Source: Paramacrobiotus richtersi
Taxonomy: Eukaryota; Tardigrada; Eutardigrada; Parachela; Macrobiotidae
Direction: 5' to 3'
DNA: 25,960 nucleotides
NCBI GenBank assembly: GCA_034698045.1
Contig: JAQGAU010000593.1
Coordinates: 1-25,960 of the forward strand
Shown piece by piece: positions 20,202 to 25,960 of this stretch. Each line of letters starts with the position of its first letter. Position 1 is the first letter of the stretch. The notes beneath the pieces are model-generated. The model was not told the origin of the DNA. It worked only from the letters and a program-made list of their open reading frames with translations, and made no database searches. A program made the position numbers and the translations under genes.

Positions 20202-21537
20202 CTCCATAAAGGGACAGTAATCCGCCAAATCAATCGACCCACCGTATTGTCCAACCATGTTATCTGGCACTCCTGGTATGGAATCAAAATTCTGATATTC
20301 GGGAGGCAAGTCCTTTGAATAATTGGCTAGATTGCAAATGGATGAAGCGTCACGCTGCGAACTGCATTCAGTTTTTACAGTGTTATTGGTGGATGTGTTT
20401 AGGCGGTTGCAGTATGGATCCGCTGGTAATCTGTCACACGAAACAGTTATCAAAAACACGGCACTAATTACGCTTACAGAGAAGGTATAATAGAAATGAA
20501 TAAAAACGGATAACAAAATACATAAAGGAATAACCATGTCGTGCGAACGAATTCGGCATGCAAGATATGGCCATCGCTGTCAATAAATATTAAATTCCGT
20601 ACCAAACAAAACATAGGTACGCAAACTGTAAACAAAATTCTATATACTGATAGAAAGCTATAATGCAACAAATTTTCAGAATACAAAAATGACCACATTA
20701 GAAACACTGTAATAAGCACGACAAACTTACTTCTCCTGACGCGCGCGATCCATCCATGATTTACAGCTCTTCATAGCGAACTCACAGCCTAACCCCGCAC
20801 CAAAGGATACCTTCCGGGCCATCGTATAATCCGGCTGGTACCAACCGGAATCTTCCAAAGCCGCGAAAGTGATATTAGAATACACCGGATCCAGTGTATA
20901 TCTACCCGTCATGGCCACGTTTTGAAACACCCGCTTTTCCCAGTGTCCAAGTGCTGTGAGGGCTCCGCCTTGATTCTCCAGTTCGGCCCCCTCCAAATGC
21001 GTACAGGCAAAGTGCCTCCGAGTTTCCTCGACGACGCGAGGCGTTACCATAATGTCCATGGCACGGGCGATGCTGCCGCCTCGCACTTGCCAGTCAGAGC
21101 GTTCGACGTGGCGGATGGTCGTCTCCGACCACTGATACACATTCAATCTGCAAATGAGAAGTAAAGTCATCATTCCTGTAGTGTACTGGCACATTAACCT
21201 TTATTAATATAACCAGTTTCGCTAGACTGTAAAACCAAGACTGAAACAATAGACAATCGTTGCTAGAGACATAGCATCAAAGCTATCACTAAGGCACATT
21301 TGAGAATGCCGATTCCGTGACATTCACAAGACCCAGAAGGTCATACACCACATTTCCAGTAACACAATGACTCAAACATTCACGAACCATATCCAACAAG
21401 AACATAAAGAAGCCATTTCTGGAACATTATGGGTGACTTTGTCCTTAATTTTTCTGTCAGCTAGTTGTACATTTAACTCCATAACAAATACATCCGCAAT
21501 ATGGGTTTTCCGTTTGTTCGGTCACCCTTTCATATAC

Positions 21538-21764
21538 GCAGTGATTCGTCGTTAACGTACTCTGCGTTCCATTGCGGTGGTAGCCCGAGTTTGTCCCTTG
21601 GGGTCCGAGGAGCTCCAGTTTTATCCCGATAAAAGGCAAACAAAGCCGTAGAAAAGCCCAGCACATGCAGTATCTCGTGTTTGACGGTTGCCAAGATCAT
21701 CTCAGTGTCGGTAGTGTTGTTGCTCATCTCACGTGGGCATAAATTAATATGTCCAGCAATGGGC
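21538..21764 (-). other. Zinc-motif exon of leishmanolysin copy 1
   Basis: Encodes RPIAGHINLCP, then HEILHVLGFSTALFAFYRD. The HExxH pair binds catalytic zinc and the Glu is the general base in family M8. The exon closes at CTG C|GTATAT, phase 1. The next exon (21147) needs phase 2 to read LNVYQWSE, so a one-base inconsistency or a non-canonical GC donor one codon earlier must be assumed. Confidence 0.8.
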
Positions 21765-22471
21765 CTATCAACACAATCAACCAAAACAAAGCTGCTTGTA
21801 CGCTAGAACTCAAAAGATAGAGATGGGTCCGATGTTCAGCACCTGTGGAACATACCGATCATATATCTTTTCCTGCTGGCAGAGGGTCTCATAACCGAGC
21901 AAAGATTGGTCCTTGCATTTTTCGGTGTCAAGAAACGAAACATAGAGTATAAAATCGGCATCCGCTATACCAGGCCCATCAGGCGGACCAACGGCATGTT
22001 TTATTCTCTTATCAGGAAAGTGGGACGAAGGGCTCGTAAAGTACATGCATTGCTGAAAAGAGAGACATCTTGTTCAGATCTGTACAGGTTATCTCACTTA
22101 ACTGTACATTCTGTGACCTAGTTAATAACAATAATTAATTCCACCTGCAAATGCTCATCGGGAACAAGAACATCACCGCAGAATGTCTTAGGAGTACAGC
22201 CTTCATTACAATAAAAAATATGGGTTTCAGATGGATCGGCATAATATACGCTGTCGTCCCCAGCTGCATTTGTTAGGCATTTCCTATAATAAACATGAAC
22301 ACACTGCCCAGAGCTATGACGACGCAGAACATGCTTTTAATTATACTACACGAAATGGCTAAATTACAGCGCCTACAATCCAAATTACCTGTGCAGACGA
22401 ATTGGAGCATTTCTTCGAAGCACTTTTAAAGCATCACTTCAGAATTTTACCGCTTGAGGTAGAATAACTTC

Positions 22472-23120
22472 CTGCAACAGTGGGGGACATTGCTAGGTAT
22501 GCTGTATGTATGTAAATGTCAAAGAAGCAAGATAAATTAGCAACGTAACGAGCAATAAAGTGGTGTTTGCAGTTTGCAAATAATTGTTACGATAAACATT
22601 GCAATACTAATACAATAAATCATGTTAATTAGGAACCAATTTTTTGAAAGCTGTTCAAACAAATTGAAGTAAAGATTCCTGATAGTTTAAAATATGTATT
22701 TTTAACTTAGTGATACCTTTATGAGTCGCTGATGTTTGATAGGTAACCTGAAAACAATAATATGCCGCTAACTGCCGAACTTATTGCAGTATTGCTGACT
22801 TGTAGCCAGCTTTATAAAATAACATATAATTTATAAATTATTAATATGTACATTTATTACATTATAAAAAATGAAAAACAACATAACCTACATATTCCAT
22901 GCGGAGATTTCATAGCATAATGAGTAATCCCAAACCATAAACAGTATAACACTGTACATCTGCGCCAACAAGCGACTTAAACTTAAGCGACTTAAGAAAG
23001 AAACTTAAACATCTTCAATGATTTTGATGGTGATCTACGGCAATAACGGACCGATTCTTTTTTTACGCCCTTTTCAATAAAACAGATGAAACGTAGTAAC
23101 GTACGCACTCGACTACTTAC
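22472..23120 (-). other. Intron 2 of leishmanolysin copy 1 (649 nt, AT-rich)
   Basis: GTAAGT to TTGCAG. It separates YDNKSLNA from KLF/PQAV. The family usually has a further 8-10 residues here, so a tiny exon could hide inside, but none was identified. No other feature seen. Confidence 0.5.
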
Positions 23121-23417
23121 GCATTCAGGCTTTTGTTATCGTAATGCAACGCTATCCGTAACTGACCCCATTCCGGTGCACTCCGCTTGTTCACAATGTG
23201 AGTTGAATCCAGTGATACCGGCGGAAGCACCTACGGCACCAGGGGACGTTCTCAAAAGAACATCTTCCAAAACCATGTTCTTCGCTTACTGGTACGACTA
23301 CTGGAATACCTGATCGCGTCTGGGAGGTTTGTAACTACATGGCGCAGCGGATACAGACGATAGTAAGCTGGTTAGGGCCAAAAGTATCAAAGCACAATGG
23401 AAGAACAGGTGGTCCAT

Positions 23418-24590
23418 TGAAACATACACAGTGCTTGGGTCGGGACGGTATCGACAATCAAGATGATACATAACCAAGAAATGCTGTGCAAACAGGCAAT
23501 AACCCATACAAATAATGTGATTTCTGCAAAAAAATATACCGTTTCAGTCCAACAGAGTAAATTCAGTAAAGAAGCCAGAAACACGCGACTTCTTAAAGTC
23601 GTTACCAATTTGGCGGCGCTACTAAGACGGACAGCGGCTTTCGCTCTGTTTTGGTAGAGCTAGAATGCGCGTATCTCTTCATACTGTACGTACATGTTTT
23701 TTTAGCCACGGGCATCGTCGCATGTTAAATGCGTGTTTGGCAATGCGTGATACATGATGACTGATATGATACATCACGTATTAAATACGTGACAAGACCG
23801 TGTGGTGTTTCATAATACGATTAAGCAGAGGTGTCGCCCAAAAAACTAGGTTCTATCCGACTTGATGGTCCAGTTTCTTTTCTCGATTAAACGATGTGTA
23901 CTTGGTACTGCATGTTAATTATTCGTAAGAAAACGATACCATGATCGTTCAAGGACAACGTTCTCCTTAAGCAGAGACATCTGTTACAGAACAGCAGTAC
24001 TACGTGTGCAAGCTTGTGTATTCGTACTGGGTTCTTACACACTAGTGTGCTGGGAGCATGCTTTGCGGCTTTGCTTAACTCAAACAAAGTGTCAGTATAA
24101 TGTGGGAAAAGGAAAGAAACCGTTGGGAAATGAAAGGTCTTCTGGATCCGGCGTTTGGGATATCGTTGCATAGAATGTTACGTGAATCGCTGGACGCAAC
24201 GCGACTTTCCCAAACAGTTGGATAAAGATCAAACGTTTCTTTAAGTATCAGTCGTCAACATTTTACTATGACTTCCATATCCGCCGGGCAGATCATCAAA
24301 AACTGCCCGACACTATCACAACAATGTGAACCGAAAAAAAACATCCCCAATAAAACCGATTGAACATAAACTCTGTAAAACCCCCACATTTAGAACCTTC
24401 AACCGAACAGTCTACGTTATGTTGGCAGCAGCATTACAGTCCAAGTAATCCCACGCTTCACGCTCCCTCTGATCCTTCGTCAAAGGCAAGTCTGGCAAAC
24501 AGTTGAAATTATCCCGCTCCTACCAAAATCACTGCTACAGTCACGGCACCACGTAAAGAAAATCTTGCCTACATACAGTAGATATAATAT
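23418..24590. other. Intergenic region between the two leishmanolysin genes
   Basis: It includes the promoter of copy 1 and the distal 3' flank of copy 2. A short palindrome (TCACGTATT, A, AATACGTGA) lies at 23774-23792. Bases 24310-24395 match 19813-19895. The 94-codon minus frame at 23887-24171 shows no recognisable motif. Confidence 0.5.
24310..24395 (+). repeat. Block duplicated downstream of both leishmanolysin genes
   Basis: GTGAACCGAAAAAAAACATC is shared exactly with about 19832-19851, and the flanks continue to align with substitutions and small gaps (CGACAC upstream, AAAACCGA downstream). It lies 3' of each protease gene in the same orientation, so it is probably part of the ancestral duplicated unit. 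Confidence 0.75.
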
Positions 24591-24640
24591 GCGAATACAA
24601 TACCATGCTCCCAATTACGGAGCATGGTATTTGTATTCGC
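24591..24640. repeat. 50-base perfect-stem inverted repeat
   Basis: Left arm 24591-24611 and right arm 24619-24640 pair throughout except for one extra T in the right arm, around a 7-base loop (CAATTAC). Stem of 21 base pairs. It lies 232 bases beyond the stop codon of leishmanolysin copy 2, in its likely 3' UTR or flank. It could fold in RNA from either strand, be a small MITE-like element, or act as a 3'-end structure. Confidence 0.85.
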
Positions 24641-24871
24641 GTAAAGTCCCTAGAAACAGATTTCCACTGATAACAAACTTTTTTAAGAAGTCAAGAGCGG
24701 AAACTAATCGTAAGAACGGAAGATTTCAAGATCTTTAACCAGCTATTCGCTTACTCAACATCTTGATTAGCCTTTGTGTACCAAAAAACTTGAAGCGAAG
24801 AAACTCCTTCGGGGTATAAGACCAAAAAAACCACGAAAGCTACAGCACTGAAAATAACCGCATACCGTGCA
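24641..24871. other. 3' flank of leishmanolysin copy 2
   Basis: No ORF or recognisable motif. Probably 3' UTR of the minus-strand gene. Confidence 0.4.
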
Positions 24872-25943
24872 TTAGAAAGGTTTAGATTCTAACAATTTCG
24901 AATGAAATAAATCAAACGTGAATAGCACCTGGCAGACAAGTGAGCAAGCTGGACAAATGATTGTTCCGGTATGTAGCCACTCGCTGCCAAGAATCTGCAA
25001 CTGCAGACGTTGCCCCTCCGTATAACAGATTAACGTTCGATTGGCCACAATCAAGTGTAGGCGACCGTTCTGGCAAGTATGCTGCAGAAAAGCGCACTGC
25101 GATTGGCAAGAAATAATTCAAGCAAAAAAGTTCGACCTTTACTTCGTAGCATCCGGAACCCCAGTGCTGCCACGTACGCGTCAACGCACATGTGCGCTCC
25201 AACCAGGGCTTATCCTGGGCGAAACACATACTGTCTTTCCCATACTTCTCCAATGCGAAATTCTTTGATGGCTCTACAAGTAAACAAGAGGGCAATAAAA
25301 TCTTCGTTATACAAAACACGACAACAGTGATTATATAGCAAACGAGAAAGGTAAAAAAACTAGTACAAAACGGCTTCGCCTGAACCGCTATCGCGCAAGC
25401 ACTCGTGTGCATTCAGCGCTCCGAATTCACAGTACAAATGTACTAAGTTAATTTCCAAGAGGTAGATTTATAAGCATTGTTATAGCGTCTGTGGATGTAT
25501 CTGCATCAATTTATATGTTGCTAATATCAAATCCCATGGAAAACTAAACCAAACTGATATTTCCATTGTTATCACCTGGCTGATTACCCTCCATGCTGCA
25601 TTTCGCCCCTCTCACGGTGGCAGTCGTAGTTTTCCAGCTAAACTCCTACAAAAAATTATCCATCATAAATTCCCGATCCAACCCAAGAATCAATGATAAA
25701 CTGATCTCCCGTACCTGCATAAAAGGACAGTAATCCGCTTCTTTTACTGACCCACCGTATTGTCCAACCAGGTTATCTGGCACTCCTGGTATGGAGTCAA
25801 AATTCTGATACTCGGGAGGCAAATCCTTTGAATAATTGGCTAGATTGCAAATGGATAAAGCGTCTCGCAGCGAACTGCATTCGGTTTTGACCATGTTACT
25901 GGTGGATGTCGTTAGACGGTCGCAGTACGGATCCACTGGTAAT
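24872..25943 (-). CDS. Leishmanolysin-like M8 metalloprotease, copy 2, 3' part
   Basis: Four final exons in coding order: 25943-25715, 25645-25576, 25273-25143, 25081-24872 (stop TAA). All junctions are GT-AG and in phase. The 5' exons, including the zinc site, lie beyond the right edge. Seen: DLPPEYQNFDSIPGVP, DYCPFMQ, EFSWKTTTATVRGAKC, EKYGKDSMCF, WGSGCYE, HTCQNGRLHLIVANRT, HTGTIICPACSLVC, in the order and cysteine spacing of the metazoan leishmanolysin C-terminal domain. A 16-residue tail follows the last CxxxC. The first exon here is exactly the length (229 nt) of the corresponding exon of copy 1 and about 84% identical in protein by eye. No lesion in the visible part. The complete C-terminal domain contrasts with copy 1, so this is the likely functional paralogue. 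Confidence 0.88.
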
Positions 25944-25960
25944 CTGTCACACAAAACACT

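Larger units (their letters stand above)
19973..23417 (-). pseudogene. Leishmanolysin-like M8 metalloprotease, copy 1, disrupted
   Basis: Family: secreted or membrane zinc metalloproteases of MEROPS M8. Exons in coding order: 23417-23310, 23230-23121, 22471-22389, 22283-22145, 22052-21856, 21764-21538, 21147-20731, 20430-20202, and a doubtful 20131-19973. Visible: signal peptide (MDHLFFHCAL... to SVSA), PLRI-like QLRIALHYD, cysteine-rich pro-region (CNEGC, CGDVLVP), GPPDGPGIADAD, RPIAGHINLCP, zinc motif HEILHVLGFS, ELENQGG with third ligand His in GHWEKR, and the Met-turn NVAMTG. Lesions: exon 3 has a net frameshift near 22458 and an in-frame TGA at 22441-22439, just after QAVKF; exon 6 (ends phase 1) and exon 7 (needs phase 2) do not match with GT-AG sites. 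The three exons for the C-terminal cysteine domain, present in copy 2, are absent. The catalytic residues survive, so decay looks recent. Confidence 0.82.

Noticed and set aside
21906..22121. Plus-strand ORFs across 20900-23700
   Set aside because: They are shadows of the minus-strand leishmanolysin exons, which carry the recognisable motifs.

Overview
The window is genomic DNA from an animal. Its genes are split by many short GT-AG introns (mostly about 45-120 bases). Its proteins belong to metazoan families: a receptor guanylyl cyclase, rhodopsin-type GPCRs and leishmanolysin-like M8 metalloproteases. Compact introns, paired TGATAA-type promoter motifs and clustered receptor paralogues fit a small-genome ecdysozoan; a tardigrade is my best guess, but this is inference without a marker gene. 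No rRNA, tRNA, CRISPR or bacterial-type operon was seen.

Layout, left to right: (1) 3-591 (+), a broken GPCR remnant with a frameshift in TM3 and no TM6. (2) 2546-8742 (+), a receptor guanylyl cyclase that I could splice into 23 exons with one continuous frame (3015 nt, 1004 aa): signal peptide, ligand-binding ectodomain, one TM, kinase-homology domain, dimerisation helix, cyclase domain. (3) 9695-12489 and 13348-17332 (+), two tandem paralogues of 482 and 509 aa for an unrecognised secreted, glycosylated, eight-cysteine protein. Their proximal promoters are also duplicated. The second copy carries an extra 868-nt intron that contains a terminal-inverted-repeat insertion. (4) 17916-18707 (-), a second GPCR, paralogous to the first, ending before TM6. 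(5) 19560-19886 (+), a small one-TM ORF of doubtful status. (6) 19973-23417 (-), a leishmanolysin-like gene with several frame lesions and a lost C-terminal region. (7) 24872-25943 (-), the 3' part of an intact-looking paralogue that continues beyond the right edge.

The window therefore reads as tandem duplication plus decay: GPCR relics on both sides of the cyclase/secreted-protein block, a duplicated secreted family, and a leishmanolysin pair in which one copy is broken and the other keeps the complete C-terminal domain. Nothing ties the cyclase functionally to the secreted pair except adjacency and shared orientation. Exon boundaries were built by hand from splice consensus, phase and family similarity. 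The cyclase and the two secreted genes are well supported because every phase closes; the leishmanolysin copy 1 model is broken at identifiable points.
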